Source of the DNA: Marinomonas phaeophyticola
Lineage (GTDB): Bacteria > Pseudomonadota > Gammaproteobacteria > Pseudomonadales > Marinomonadaceae
Direction: 5' to 3'
DNA length: 64,000 nucleotides
Assembly: GCF_026966905.1 (NCBI RefSeq)
Contig: NZ_JAPUBN010000019.1
Coordinates: forward strand, 62,001 to 126,000
The position numbers were made by a program, and so were the translations under genes. Each line of letters begins with the position of its first letter. The stretch's first letter is position 1. The notes under the pieces were generated by a model. The model saw only the letters and a list, made by a program, of their open reading frames with translations, did no database searches and was not told the origin of the DNA. Below are positions 1 through 9,019 of the stretch, piece by piece.

Positions 1-580
1 TGAAGAAGACATTGTATTCAGAGCAATGCATCATGGTTTTTCTTCTGTCATGTTTGATGGTTCCCAACTTTCTCTAGAAGAGAACATTCAACGTACGAAA
101 CAAGTGGCTCAAGTGGCTCATTCACTTGGTGTCAGTGTTGAGGGTGAGATCGGCTCGGTGGCTTATAAAGAAGGCCGTGATCATATTAAGTCAATTAACA
201 CCTCACCTGAAGATGCCTATCGTTACGCGACAGAAAGTGGCTTGGATGCGATGGCCATTGCTATTGGTAATGTGCATCGGTTGACGACACCAGACTCGGT
301 GATTGATTATAATTTGCTTGCATCGATAACCGATAAAGTAACCGACGTGCCATTGGTTATTCATGGTACAACCGGAATTAAAGACGAAGATATCTTAAGG
401 TTAAAAACAACACGTGTGTCAAAATTTAATATTGGCACTTCTTTAAGAATGGCTATGGGGTCAAATTTAAGGCGGTTAATGAATGAAGAACCTGACAAGT
501 TTGACAAGATGTACTTTATGCAAAAAGCCATGCCATTTGTGAGAGCCGAAGCGGAAAGAATTATTCAACTGCTTAGATAA
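1..580 (+). CDS. Class II (zinc) ketose-bisphosphate aldolase, 5' truncated
   Basis: The frame is open from base 2, so the gene begins before the window and only the C-terminal part of about 192 residues is seen. The visible segment has the class II fructose-bisphosphate aldolase pattern: GFSSVMFDGS near the left edge, the VEGEIG block, a zinc-ligand histidine in VIHGTTGI and the NIGT phosphate-binding stretch near the C-terminus. Members of this family reversibly cleave ketose (bis)phosphates to a C3 phosphate plus an aldehyde; FbaA, GatY/KbaY and IolJ belong here. The next gene downstream is an inositol-dehydrogenase-like protein, so an IolJ-type role in inositol breakdown is attractive. 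It is inferred from context only; generic FBP or tagatose-bisphosphate aldolase cannot be excluded. Confidence 0.85.
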   Translation, partial: EEDIVFRAMHHGFSSVMFDGSQLSLEENIQRTKQVAQVAHSLGVSVEGEIGSVAYKEGRDHIKSINTSPEDAYRYATESGLDAMAIAIGNVHRLTTPDSVIDYNLLASITDKVTDVPLVIHGTTGIKDEDILRLKTTRVSKFNIGTSLRMAMGSNLRRLMNEEPDKFDKMYFMQKAMPFVRAEAERIIQLLR

Positions 581-655
581 TAGAAAGTGGATGATTTTTT
601 CTCTATTGAGTCTATTTCCTTATGAATAATAAAATAATGATAAGAGGAGCTCGGT

Positions 656-1651
656 ATGCTTAATATCGCTTTGTTTGGTGCTGGCCGTATTGGTCAAATC
701 CATGCGGGTAATGTCTCATTGAACCCCGATTGCCAGTTGAAATACATAGTAGACATGAATCATGAGGTCGCCGTCAATACGGCTAAAAAATACGGTGCAC
801 AAGCGGTATCTATTGAAGAAGCGTTAGCCGACTCCGATGTACATGCCGTATTAATTTGTACTATTACGGAAACCCATGCGGACTTAATTGAGCGTTCTGC
901 GAAAGCCGGAAAAGCCATATTTTGCGAAAAACCAGTAGATCTCTCTATTGATAGGGTGGATGCCTGTTTAGAGGTCGTAAAAACACAAAAAGTGCCTTTA
1001 ATGATGGGCTTTAATCGACGTTATGACCCAAACTTTTCTCACCTGAAAAATACGCTCGATTCTGGTGACATTGGTACGGTAGAGATGGTAACGATATCAT
1101 CCCGAGATCCAGAAGCGCCCCCAAGCCATTATATTAAAAGCTCAGGAGGGCTATTTCGGGACATGACTATCCATGATTTTGATGTAGCTCGTTGGTTGTT
1201 GAATGAAGAGCCTGTTTCTTTGTATGCGACGGCTTCGTCGATGACATCGGAGCATGTGAAAGAAGCTGGAGACGTTGATACGGCCATTATTACACTAACT
1301 TGCAAAAGTGGAAAAATGGCGGTGATTACCAACAGTCGAAGGGCGTCTTATGGTTATGATCAGCGAGTAGAAGTGCATGCTAGTGGAGGCATGTTGACCG
1401 TGAATAATATGCCAGAAAGCACTTTGTCGATGGCTACGGAGAAGGGGATTACCTCGCAAAAGCCTATGGCCTTCTTCTTAGAGCGTTATGCGGCGGCTTA
1501 CCGCCTTGAGCTGGATGCTTTTATTGCAGGATTAAGCGTTGGGGTAGAAAATTACCCAATAGGAGAAGATGGCAGAAAAGCATTAATTATGGCGGATGCC
1601 GCGGTTAAGTCTATAGCAACTGGACAGGTTCAATTATTGACGTTTGATTAG
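656..1651 (+). CDS. iolG: Inositol 2-dehydrogenase-like oxidoreductase (Gfo/Idh/MocA family)
   Basis: A 331-residue NAD(P)-dependent dehydrogenase. The N-terminal Rossmann fold has the dinucleotide motif GAGRIG at residues 8-13. The family EKP motif is at 91-93, with its catalytic lysine, and a D169/H173 pair in DMTIHD matches the catalytic Asp/His of IolG-type enzymes. IolG oxidises myo-inositol to scyllo-inosose, the first step of inositol catabolism; several paralogues act on other cyclitols or sugars. The start ATG follows a strong GAGGAG ribosome-binding site. The gene lies 75 bp downstream of the aldolase on the same strand, probably in one transcript, and is followed by a terminator. 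The family is certain. Inositol as substrate is likely but not proven by sequence. Confidence 0.85.
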   Translation: MLNIALFGAGRIGQIHAGNVSLNPDCQLKYIVDMNHEVAVNTAKKYGAQAVSIEEALADSDVHAVLICTITETHADLIERSAKAGKAIFCEKPVDLSIDRVDACLEVVKTQKVPLMMGFNRRYDPNFSHLKNTLDSGDIGTVEMVTISSRDPEAPPSHYIKSSGGLFRDMTIHDFDVARWLLNEEPVSLYATASSMTSEHVKEAGDVDTAIITLTCKSGKMAVITNSRRASYGYDQRVEVHASGGMLTVNNMPESTLSMATEKGITSQKPMAFFLERYAAAYRLELDAFIAGLSVGVENYPIGEDGRKALIMADAAVKSIATGQVQLLTFD

Positions 1652-1695
1652 TGTAAATGATTTTTAGAAAGAAATGTTGAATCAATAGATAATTT

Positions 1696-1746
1696 GCCTC
1701 TTAATTGTGCGCTTTTTTAGCGACCTATATTAAGGGGCTTTTTTTG
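1696..1746 (+). terminator. Rho-independent terminator after iolG
   Basis: Arms GCCTCTTAA (1696-1704) and TTAAGGGGC (1730-1738) pair over 9 bp with one G-T pair, followed directly by a run of seven T. It would end the aldolase-iolG transcript before the chemoreceptor gene. Confidence 0.7.
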
Positions 1747-1883
1747 GTGCGTTAATAAGAAATGGGTTGAAATTATTGGGATTTGTTAAGGGCTTTAGGC
1801 TTACTTTTATTGGTTTTTTGTGGGACTCTAATGAAGAATTTGATCTAATTTATTGGGTATAAGTAAAATGGAGCGTTGCTGTT

Positions 1884-3887
1884 ATGTATAAGAATTTATC
1901 TTTTAGGAAAAAGCTGATTGTATTAATTTTTCCCTTATTAGCGGGCCTTTTATTTTTTTCTGGACAGAGAGTTTACGAAAATATTCAGGAACGTCGTTCC
2001 ATTTCACAAATAGCAGAGCTATTGAATTATTCGGTTGTAAGTAGTCGGCTTGTGCATGAACTTCAAAAGGAGAGAGGTTTAACAGCTGGCTTTTTAAGTT
2101 CAGAAAAAAGTGATGAAAAATTTAAAACGCGCTTAAACGATCAAAGAAAATTAACAGATAAAGCACTGCTAAACCAACAGGTGGCCATCATAACGCTTTC
2201 TTCTTCTGCTTTGATACCTTCTATTATCAGTGTTAATAATGCGATTAATGATAATGTAAACAAATTGATCGACATACGTAAAAAAGTCGATCAGCGATCC
2301 ATTCAAACAGACCAAGCCATTCCTTATTATACAGGGTTTAATTCTCACCTACTATCTGTGAGTGCTAAATCGGCATTACTGAGCGGCAATGGTATTTTGG
2401 TTATTCAATTAAGAACCTATTTTAATTTTTTACAGGCGAAAGAGCGTGCAGGTATAGAGCGTGCGGTTATGAGTTCGGTTTTTAATCTTCAATCGTTTCA
2501 GGGGTCGTCTTTCCAAAAAGCGAATCAACTTATAGCGGAGCAAAATGCTTATATTGATAATTTTAAAACTTTAGCCTCTGCAGATCAGTTGAGTTTCTTT
2601 TCCTCTTTAATCAAAAAAGAAGCCTTTGCAGTTGTTGAAGCGATGAGGTCGACCGCGGCAAGTAAATATATAGAGGGTGGTTTTGGAATTGACGCGCAAG
2701 AATGGTTTACAGTGGCCACTAACCGTATTAATGCTTTGAAAGAAATGGAGGATAAATTAGCCGAAGACATTCTAATTGAAGCGTCAGCAGAAATTAATAG
2801 TGCAACCGTATCTATTTGGGTATCTAGTATTGTTTCTTTAGTCTTGATCATACTCGTTGGCATTATTGTCACCATGTTTACCCGCCAACTAGGACGTCAA
2901 ATCAAAACCCTCAGTGAATCTATTTCTCAAGCATCGGCATCAAGAGACGTTTCTGTCAGATGTCAGGTGTTATCAACCGATGAATTAGGTCTCTGTGGAA
3001 CGCACTTCAATAATATGATGGTGACGTTTGAAAAAGCGCTCAGTCAGATTGATTTAAATAGCGTACAGTTAGCGACTGCATCGGAAGAAACCTCTAGTGT
3101 GACGGCTTCCACTTCCCATAATTTAGAGCAGCAAAAGAATGAAACAGCGCAAGTGGCCGCGGCAACAGAAGAAATGTCCTCCTCCATTAGAGAGGTGTCC
3201 GCGAGTGTGTTGACTATTTCAGACTCAGCGGATTTAGTTGGTACAAACACTAAGAATGGCGTGGAAGGCGTTGCTCGTACCTTGAGCAGCATGAAGCAGT
3301 TAAAAAGTGAAATGTCTAATGCAAACGAAAGAGTAACAGAGTTAAGAACCAGCAGTAGTGAAATTCATTCTATCGTAGATGTCATTAAAGCTGTGGCGGA
3401 ACAAACGAATTTATTGGCGTTGAATGCAGCTATCGAAGCAGCTAGAGCGGGAGAACAGGGGCGGGGTTTTGCTGTAGTCGCAGATGAAGTAAGAACGTTG
3501 GCTCAAAGAACACAAGAATCAACCAATCAAATTGAATCTATGGTGGCTCGTTTTCAAGCGGATTCAGATAATGTCGCCAGTACGATTGAGAAGTCGGTGT
3601 CTGAAGTAGATGATTCAGTTCAACAAACAGAGCTGTTATCACGCCAGCTTAATGACATCCAACATTCGGTTATTCAAATCAATGATCTCTGTTCTCAAGT
3701 TACCTCTATTACTCAAGATCAAGTAACAGCAACAAGTGAGATTGCGGAAAAAGTGGGCAGTATAGAGTCTCTTTCTATGGTGAATTCAGACGCCGGCTCG
3801 CAAATACTTGAAGCCGCGGAACAACAAGCGTTACTAGCGACGAGTTTACGTAATTTAGCGAGCTCTTTTAACTTTAGTCGATCTTAA
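1884..3887 (+). CDS. Methyl-accepting chemotaxis protein with NIT sensor domain
   Basis: A 667-residue chemoreceptor of the inner membrane. The first transmembrane segment is at about residues 10-27. The periplasmic part carries the NIT (nitrate/nitrite-sensing) signature, seen as [15 protein letters not shown] around residue 60-75. A second transmembrane helix lies at about 308-331, then a HAMP linker, then the cytoplasmic signalling domain with the conserved hairpin tip [20 protein letters not shown] near residue 510-530. It would relay ligand binding to CheA/CheW and flagellar bias. NIT domains are associated with nitrate/nitrite but the ligand is not established for this protein. It is monocistronic, bounded by terminators, and sits beside a transport operon whose solute it might also sense. 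Confidence 0.92.
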   Translation: MYKNLSFRKKLIVLIFPLLAGLLFFSGQRVYENIQERRSISQIAELLNYSVVSSRLVHELQKERGLTAGFLSSEKSDEKFKTRLNDQRKLTDKALLNQQVAIITLSSSALIPSIISVNNAINDNVNKLIDIRKKVDQRSIQTDQAIPYYTGFNSHLLSVSAKSALLSGNGILVIQLRTYFNFLQAKERAGIERAVMSSVFNLQSFQGSSFQKANQLIAEQNAYIDNFKTLASADQLSFFSSLIKKEAFAVVEAMRSTAASKYIEGGFGIDAQEWFTVATNRINALKEMEDKLAEDILIEASAEINSATVSIWVSSIVSLVLIILVGIIVTMFTRQLGRQIKTLSESISQASASRDVSVRCQVLSTDELGLCGTHFNNMMVTFEKALSQIDLNSVQLATASEETSSVTASTSHNLEQQKNETAQVAAATEEMSSSIREVSASVLTISDSADLVGTNTKNGVEGVARTLSSMKQLKSEMSNANERVTELRTSSSEIHSIVDVIKAVAEQTNLLALNAAIEAARAGEQGRGFAVVADEVRTLAQRTQESTNQIESMVARFQADSDNVASTIEKSVSEVDDSVQQTELLSRQLNDIQHSVIQINDLCSQVTSITQDQVTATSEIAEKVGSIESLSMVNSDAGSQILEAAEQQALLATSLRNLASSFNFSRS

Positions 3888-3892
3888 ATCAA

Positions 3893-3932
3893 GCTCGAAA
3901 AGCCCACTTTAATCTATGTGGGCTTTTCGAGC
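3893..3932. terminator. Bidirectional hairpin between convergent genes
   Basis: A perfect 15-bp inverted repeat, GCTCGAAAAGCCCAC (3893-3907) and its complement (3918-3932), with a 10-nt loop. It lies between the rightward chemoreceptor stop and the leftward permease stop. There is no long U-tract on either side, but the position and stem favour a shared terminator. Confidence 0.75.
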
Positions 3933-3942
3933 ACAGATAATT

Positions 3943-4799
3943 CTATTTTCCAAGTTTAGATAACATCTCTGGTTTCATGAATTTATTAATAATGATCATG
4001 AAGCCAATGGAAGGAACCAGCAGAATTAATGCCGTTATAGAGGCGATTTGATAGTTGCCTTCCATACTGGCGGTATAAAGCAGTAATGGTAAGGTAGTAA
4101 TGTCTGGTGCACCAACAAAGAAGGTCCCGGTAAACTCATCTAATGATTCTAAGAATACAAAAATACAACTGGCTATAATTCCAGGCATGGCTTGCGGTAA
4201 TACGATATGGAAAAAGGTATAAATAGGTCCTGCACCTAAATTACGGGAAGCCCGTTCAAGCATGGGATCTGTTGATGAAAATGCCGCCACACTGATCCAA
4301 ACGGAAAACATTAATCCATGGACACTATGAACTAAGACAACGCCTAACAAGGTTCCATTCAGACCGAAATCATAGAATATGCGAGCAATATTGATGTAAA
4401 CCGTTAAGTTTGGAAACGCTTGAGGGATTAAAAAAAGCAGCATCCAAAACGCCCTGAATGGCATGCTTCGCTTTGACAAGGCATATCCTGCGGGCACTGA
4501 CACCAATAAACAGACAATCACGGTCAGTACAGCAATAAAAACGCTACTAATTAAGGCGCTTGAGACATCACTGTAAGGATTAAAGACTTGGTGCCAATAT
4601 TTAACCCCCATTCAGAGGGTAAAGCATGTGGGAAATACCAGGTTTCCGCCACAGTCCAGATTAATAAGTTGGTAATAGGGCCAAATAACGCAAAAGCAAA
4701 CAGTAAAATAAAGACGCATTGTATCCAAAAACTTGGGCGTATTTTGTTTGATTGACATAATGTTAATAGAGATAGTTGGTGCTTCATTGTGTTTCTCAT
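3943..4799 (-). CDS. ABC transporter inner-membrane permease 2 (frame broken at C5/G5 run)
   Basis: Reads as a binding-protein-dependent permease of the PotC/PhnV/ThiP type (MetI-like fold), about 285 residues if intact. The N-terminal 60-odd residues are in one frame from the ATG at 4799-4797, ending in PSEWG; the rest, starting VKYWHQVF, is in another and runs to 3943. The switch falls on five C at 4605-4609 (five G in the mRNA); one added G restores continuous reading. Downstream, the EAA-type cytoplasmic loop reads ERASRNLGAGPIYTFFHIVLPQA, cut here to ASRNLGAGP as the key part. The ATG overlaps the stop of permease 1 by one base, so translation is coupled. It is the last gene of the importer operon. 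Either a sequencing slip or a real disruption that would disable import. Confidence 0.8.
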
Positions 4800-5632
4800 T
4801 AGATAGCTCCTTTATCTTTTAAGCTTTGGCGCAGGTAGAACCAGGCTAATCCTGCACAAATTAGATAAGATACGAGCCCAAGGGCATTGGCGACATGGTA
4901 ATCCCCATAAGAATTAATCCTAAATGCCATATCCGTTGCTATCATAGTGGGAGTACCAGTGCCTATCATTAACGGCACAGAAAGAACGGACATAATGGTG
5001 ACCGTCGACAAAATCATAGCGACGCCAATCGTTGGGGTAATTTGCGGTAACATGATTTGAAAAAGAATACGAAGACGAGAGGCGCCTAAGTTTCTCGCGG
5101 CACGAATCTGAGACTCATCTAATGCGGCCATCGCACCAGTAATAAGCAATGTGCAGAAAGCCAGCTGCTTCCAGACAAAAACAATGATAATGCCACTCCA
5201 TCCAAGAAAGGATACGGTTTCAAGCGGGGTTAGCATTCCAGAAGCAATAAAGGCATTATTCATTAAGCCATTTTTTGCAAGGAAAGTTCGCATCATCTGT
5301 GCCGTTACAATAAACGGGATAAAAAGGGGGATGCGATAAATAAAGCCAAGAAGGCTAACGATAGAGCGAAACGGAGATAAAGTAATTAAAGCGGCAATGC
5401 TAATAGACAAAATAGCTAATAGTACAACGGAAGCCAATACTATGATGATGGTAAAAAGAATGTCATTTGAATAGAGTTCAAAGGCTTTTTCTAAGTGCGC
5501 TAGAGTGAGACCACCCTCGTCTGTAGTAATGGCCGAGTAAAGAGAAAAAAACAATGGATAAAGGAAAAAAAGACCGACCATAAGTGCGGCGGGTGCAATT
5601 AACCATAGGTTGTAAGATGTTGAAGAACGCAT
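4799..5632 (-). CDS. ABC transporter inner-membrane permease 1
   Basis: A 277-residue permease of the PotB/PhnU-like MetI family with about six hydrophobic helices. The first begins near residue 10 and the EAA loop, which docks the ATPase, reads as RAARNLGASRLRILFQIMLP near residue 180-200. It would form a heterodimeric channel with the next gene and work with the upstream ATPase and binding protein. It is separated from the binding-protein gene by about 115 bp holding two hairpins, and overlaps the next gene by one base. Homologues carry 2-aminoethylphosphonate, ferric iron, polyamines or sugar phosphates, so the sequence alone does not name the solute. Confidence 0.9.
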   Translation of the reverse strand: MRSSTSYNLWLIAPAALMVGLFFLYPLFFSLYSAITTDEGGLTLAHLEKAFELYSNDILFTIIIVLASVVLLAILSISIAALITLSPFRSIVSLLGFIYRIPLFIPFIVTAQMMRTFLAKNGLMNNAFIASGMLTPLETVSFLGWSGIIIVFVWKQLAFCTLLITGAMAALDESQIRAARNLGASRLRILFQIMLPQITPTIGVAMILSTVTIMSVLSVPLMIGTGTPTMIATDMAFRINSYGDYHVANALGLVSYLICAGLAWFYLRQSLKDKGAI

Positions 5633-5656
5633 GGGAATATCCTAACAGAGAAGATT

Positions 5657-5726
5657 CTCTGAATGCCTAAACCTTCAATTAAGTAAAGGCATTCAGAGCC
5701 TACTTTTACCCTATGAAGGGGTAAAA
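5657..5726 (-). promoter_or_regulatory. Tandem intercistronic hairpins below the binding-protein gene
   Basis: Two inverted repeats lie between the binding-protein stop and the permease 1 start. One has 12-bp arms CTCTGAATGCCT (5657-5668) and AGGCATTCAGAG (5687-5698). The second has 8-bp arms TTTTACCC (5704-5711) and GGGTAAAA (5719-5726). As in other importer operons, such structures can protect upstream mRNA or attenuate read-through so that the binding protein is made in excess over the permeases. That role is inferred. Confidence 0.6.
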
Positions 5727-5747
5727 TCAGTATTAAAAGAGCTAATT

Positions 5748-6896
5748 TTAATTAGACACTTTACGCTCGTAGCCTTCTTTAATGTCATCAAAATAAGGCG
5801 CTATAGGAAAGCTTTTACCATACTGGGATAAATCACTAGGGGTGATTTCTGCAAACAGTTTTGCCCACGTCGCTTTATCTAAGTTACCTTGAACATGTTG
5901 GGCATCGATACCTGGGTACCAATTAAAGCGCTTTACAATGCCTTCAGCTTGTACGTCTGGGCTGGTTGCCATCTCGATAAACTCTCGTGCCAACTGTGCA
6001 TTTTCTGCTTTTGCTGGTGTGACATAATACATGGGTTGACCAGGCATCCCTGGAGCAATAAGAGACAGTTTCATAGATGGTGGGATTTTTCCTTGATCCT
6101 TCCAGCTATAGAACATGTCGACCCAGACTGGGCCCATAAAAATTTCACCGCGGTTTAGCATATCCAAAGTGCCCGCATTTCCTGGAGTAAACGTGATGTT
6201 TTTATTAAAGGCTTTCAGTTCTGAAAAAGCCTTATCCCAGCTTGTTGCTATATCTTTATTATAAGGTGTGCTTGACAGGGTTGCCGCTTCAGTTCCATAG
6301 GCATAAATCCAACCGGTAACAAAACTTACCCCTGACATGCCGTTCTTGATGCCGTTATAGCCAAATGCTTTTGGATTGTCTTGAGTCCATTTTACTAATT
6401 CATCGTAAGACTTTGGTGGTGTTTTAATAAAGTCGCTATTGTAGGCAATCGCTGTTTGGCTATGAAACATAGGCATTACATACCCATTTACATTGACGCC
6501 AAGAGCATTCTCGGCACTGTCACGAGTAACCAGAGTGCCGGTTTTGATATCAGAGCGGTACTTAGCGAGTAAACCATCGGTTACCATTTCACCACCGATT
6601 TTTTGGTGGACAACCGCAACATCGACATCCCAGTTTTCTAAGCCACTGTTTTTTTGTGCGGACAGTTTTTCGAGAATCTTATGAGATCCTGCATCACCAG
6701 GACCAGTACCAACTATATTGACTTTAACCCCTGGATGGGATGCTTCAAACTTAGGTGCTAAATAGGTTTTGACATAATCAACCATATTCTGGCCACCTGC
6801 AGAGACAACATTTAACCTAGTGTCTGCATGAACGTACCCAGAAAACTGAGTAAGGCCGATTGAAGCAAGTGCAATGATCTTAGTTTTCGTTAACAT
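5748..6896 (-). CDS. Periplasmic solute-binding protein, ABC family 1 type
   Basis: A 382-residue extracellular solute-binding protein. Residues 1-24 form a Sec signal peptide with cleavage likely after YVHA. The mature chain opens with LNVVSAGGQ and contains the hinge-type segments typical of the family 1/PotD-AfuA-PhnS group, for example GPVWVDMFYSWKDQGKIPP and the C-terminal FNWYPG. It would capture the solute in the periplasm and deliver it to the two permeases encoded downstream. It is the second gene of a leftward operon, 69 bp after the ATPase. The ligand is unknown. The neighbouring phosphatase and phosphodiesterase-like genes suggest a phosphorylated cyclitol or sugar phosphodiester; iron, polyamine and phosphonate are the family alternatives. 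Confidence 0.88.
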   Translation of the reverse strand: MLTKTKIIALASIGLTQFSGYVHADTRLNVVSAGGQNMVDYVKTYLAPKFEASHPGVKVNIVGTGPGDAGSHKILEKLSAQKNSGLENWDVDVAVVHQKIGGEMVTDGLLAKYRSDIKTGTLVTRDSAENALGVNVNGYVMPMFHSQTAIAYNSDFIKTPPKSYDELVKWTQDNPKAFGYNGIKNGMSGVSFVTGWIYAYGTEAATLSSTPYNKDIATSWDKAFSELKAFNKNITFTPGNAGTLDMLNRGEIFMGPVWVDMFYSWKDQGKIPPSMKLSLIAPGMPGQPMYYVTPAKAENAQLAREFIEMATSPDVQAEGIVKRFNWYPGIDAQHVQGNLDKATWAKLFAEITPSDLSQYGKSFPIAPYFDDIKEGYERKVSN

Positions 6897-6965
6897 GGTT
6901 TTTCCTCATTTGTGTAATGTACAAAATGGCAATTTAATTGATAGTTGATTTCGATACAGGGCATA

Positions 6966-8030
6966 TTAAAAAATATGTAATGCACCGGCTGGAACACATA
7001 GGGTTACGGGAGTGCCTTCAAGCAGATTTTCATGATGATCTGCTTGAATTGTGTGCTTCCCGCAGCGCACACTAATTTGATAACTTCCACCTAAAAAGGC
7101 GCTTTGCTGGACATCTCCTAAAATACGTATGGCGTCAGTTTCGTTATGGAGTTTTGGGTGGTCTTGTGAAAGTGTTGTTAAGCCAACGTCTTCACTGCGG
7201 AAGAATACTTGGTAGGGAGTACTCTTATTACTGAATGAGGGTTGCATTTTTGATTGTGTGAGGCTTGACAGTGAAATCTGTTGCTGCAGTGATGCAAGAG
7301 AAGAAAAGGTTAATTTGTTGTTTGCCCCCATAAAGTCCGCAACAAAAGCGGTTTTAGGCTGGTGATAAATTTCTTCCGGAGTGCCCAGCTGCTCTATTTG
7401 ACCTTGATTTAATACGGCTATTCTATCCGCCATAACCAGCGCTTCTTCTTGATCGTGGGTCACAATCAATGAGGTAAATCCCAATTTTTTCTGTAGCGCC
7501 TTTATCTCATGGCGAACGTTCAGCCTCACCTTGGCATCTAGGTTGGATAAGGGTTCGTCTAATACTAAAACATCGGGGCGAATGGCTAAGGCTCTTGCTA
7601 ATGCCACTCGTTGACGTTGACCTCCAGACAATGCAGTGACCTTCTCATCCTGCAATCCTTCCAAATTTACGATGCTTAATAACTCATTGACTCGTGTTTC
7701 TATTTCAGCTCGTTCGACTTTTTGAACTTTTAATCCGTAGCCAATGTTTTGCGATACTGTCATATGCGGCCATAGCGCATAGCTTTGAAAAACCATAGTG
7801 ATATTACGTTTTTCGGCTGCTAGTGTAGATATCTTGCGGTCACCAATAGAAATGCAGCCACTCTGAATCGGCATAAAGCCACACAGAGCATTAAGAAGGG
7901 TGGTTTTTCCACAACCAGAAGGGCCTAGCAGTGCAATCATTTCACCTTGAGCAACGGCAAGATTGATATTATTTAAAATGACTTTGTCGCCATAACTTGC
8001 ATGTAAATTCTCAATAAGTAGGTGTGTCAT
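6966..8030 (-). CDS. ABC transporter ATP-binding protein
   Basis: A 354-residue importer ATPase of the PotA/UgpC/FbpC class. Walker A GPSGCGKT is at residues 36-43, the signature LSGGQ at 134-138 and Walker B VLVLDEP at 154-160; the H-loop histidine follows in VTHDQEEA. The C-terminal hundred or so residues form a TOBE-like regulatory domain. It powers the importer formed with the binding protein and two permeases. It is the first gene of the operon, transcribed leftward from the regulatory region at about 8040-8200, which carries a LacI-type operator. This makes it the promoter-proximal target of the neighbouring regulator. Confidence 0.93.
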   Translation of the reverse strand: MTHLLIENLHASYGDKVILNNINLAVAQGEMIALLGPSGCGKTTLLNALCGFMPIQSGCISIGDRKISTLAAEKRNITMVFQSYALWPHMTVSQNIGYGLKVQKVERAEIETRVNELLSIVNLEGLQDEKVTALSGGQRQRVALARALAIRPDVLVLDEPLSNLDAKVRLNVRHEIKALQKKLGFTSLIVTHDQEEALVMADRIAVLNQGQIEQLGTPEEIYHQPKTAFVADFMGANNKLTFSSLASLQQQISLSSLTQSKMQPSFSNKSTPYQVFFRSEDVGLTTLSQDHPKLHNETDAIRILGDVQQSAFLGGSYQISVRCGKHTIQADHHENLLEGTPVTLCVPAGALHIF

Positions 8031-8086
8031 TGTTTATCCATTGCGTAGAAATATTAAATCAGCATATTTTTTACTTTTTTTAAAAA

Positions 8087-8128
8087 TGAACACGTGTTCA
8101 CTGTTTTGTAAAAAAAATGCAACGTGTT
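8087..8128. promoter_or_regulatory. Putative LacI-family operator pair in divergent promoter region
   Basis: TGAACACGTGTTCA at 8087-8100 is a perfect 14-bp palindrome with the central CG step typical of LacI-family sites. A related core AACGTGTT at 8121-8128, inside GCAACGTGTTAC, has its centre 31 bp away, about three helical turns, on the same DNA face. The pair lies between the leftward importer operon and the rightward operon that encodes a LacI-family repressor. Autoregulation and control of both operons is inferred. Confidence 0.65.
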
Positions 8129-8206
8129 ACTGACATTATGGATGTCTACTTTGTCGTATCTTTATGACAATTTAATTAAATAAACATGACACTTTGGTGT
8201 ATTGAG

Positions 8207-9001
8207 ATGAAAATAGATGTAATTGGTTGTGGTAGTGCGTTCTCAACGATAAATAATACGTCATCAATAATTGTCAAAGATAATGATGAAAATCAGTGGC
8301 TTATAGATTGTGGTCCAACGGTCCCTAGAGGGATATGGGAAAGAGGAATAGGCCCAAATGAGATTAATGTAATTTATTTTACCCATATTCATCCTGATCA
8401 TTGCTCTGGATTAGCCGCATTGCTGAATCAGTGGAAGAGTTTTGAGAGAACGGAGCCTTTAGACATTTTTTGTCAATTAGAACAGCGAAAACCTTTGGAA
8501 CAATTGCTGGCTTTAGCTATTTGGCCTGAGAATGAAATAAGCTTCGAGATTCATTGGAACGATATTCAAATGGCATTCAGCTGGAAACATTGGCAACTTG
8601 CTACCGCGAAAACACAGCATGAAATGGATAACTGCTCACTGCGAATTACCCTTGAGGATCAAGTATTTTTCTATAGTGGAGATGGTCGACCAACCGCGGC
8701 GACAAAAGCGCTTATGCAAGGTGCTGATATGGCGTTTCAAGAATGTGCGTCGTTTGAGGCCCTCGAATCGAGCTCTTCTCATGGAGATTATCCTGATTGC
8801 GTCAAGCTATTAGTGGAAACCGGTGTTCAAGCCCTTGGGATTTACCATTGTTTTGATAGTGCCATCCCTAAAATAGAAAGTGTAATTGCAGATACGGATG
8901 GGTTGTTTTTAAGTAGAGATGGACTGTGTCTCGATTTAACTGAATTAAAGGCGCTACAACATAAAGTGTTCTCAGAATCAAACAAACCAATAAATCAATG
9001 A
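8207..9001 (+). CDS. Metallo-beta-lactamase-fold hydrolase (RNase Z/PhnP-like phosphodiesterase)
   Basis: A 264-residue MBL-fold protein counted from the ATG at 8207; an in-frame ATG at 8186 would add seven residues, and the family N-terminus (MKIDVIGCGSAFS) favours the shorter form. Metal ligands are visible as H60, H62, D64 and H65 in THIHPDH, H138, D159 in YSGDG and H214 in GIYH, with an extra SHGDY histidine at 192. This layout is that of the RNase Z/ElaC/PhnP branch, whose members cleave phosphodiesters or cyclic phosphates. It heads an operon with the LacI regulator and an inositol-monophosphatase-family enzyme, divergent from the importer. The likely job is splitting an imported phosphodiester. 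That is inferred, as no substrate can be read from sequence. Confidence 0.82.
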   Translation: MKIDVIGCGSAFSTINNTSSIIVKDNDENQWLIDCGPTVPRGIWERGIGPNEINVIYFTHIHPDHCSGLAALLNQWKSFERTEPLDIFCQLEQRKPLEQLLALAIWPENEISFEIHWNDIQMAFSWKHWQLATAKTQHEMDNCSLRITLEDQVFFYSGDGRPTAATKALMQGADMAFQECASFEALESSSSHGDYPDCVKLLVETGVQALGIYHCFDSAIPKIESVIADTDGLFLSRDGLCLDLTELKALQHKVFSESNKPINQ

Positions 9002-9019
9002 AAAGAAAGAAGGAAAACA

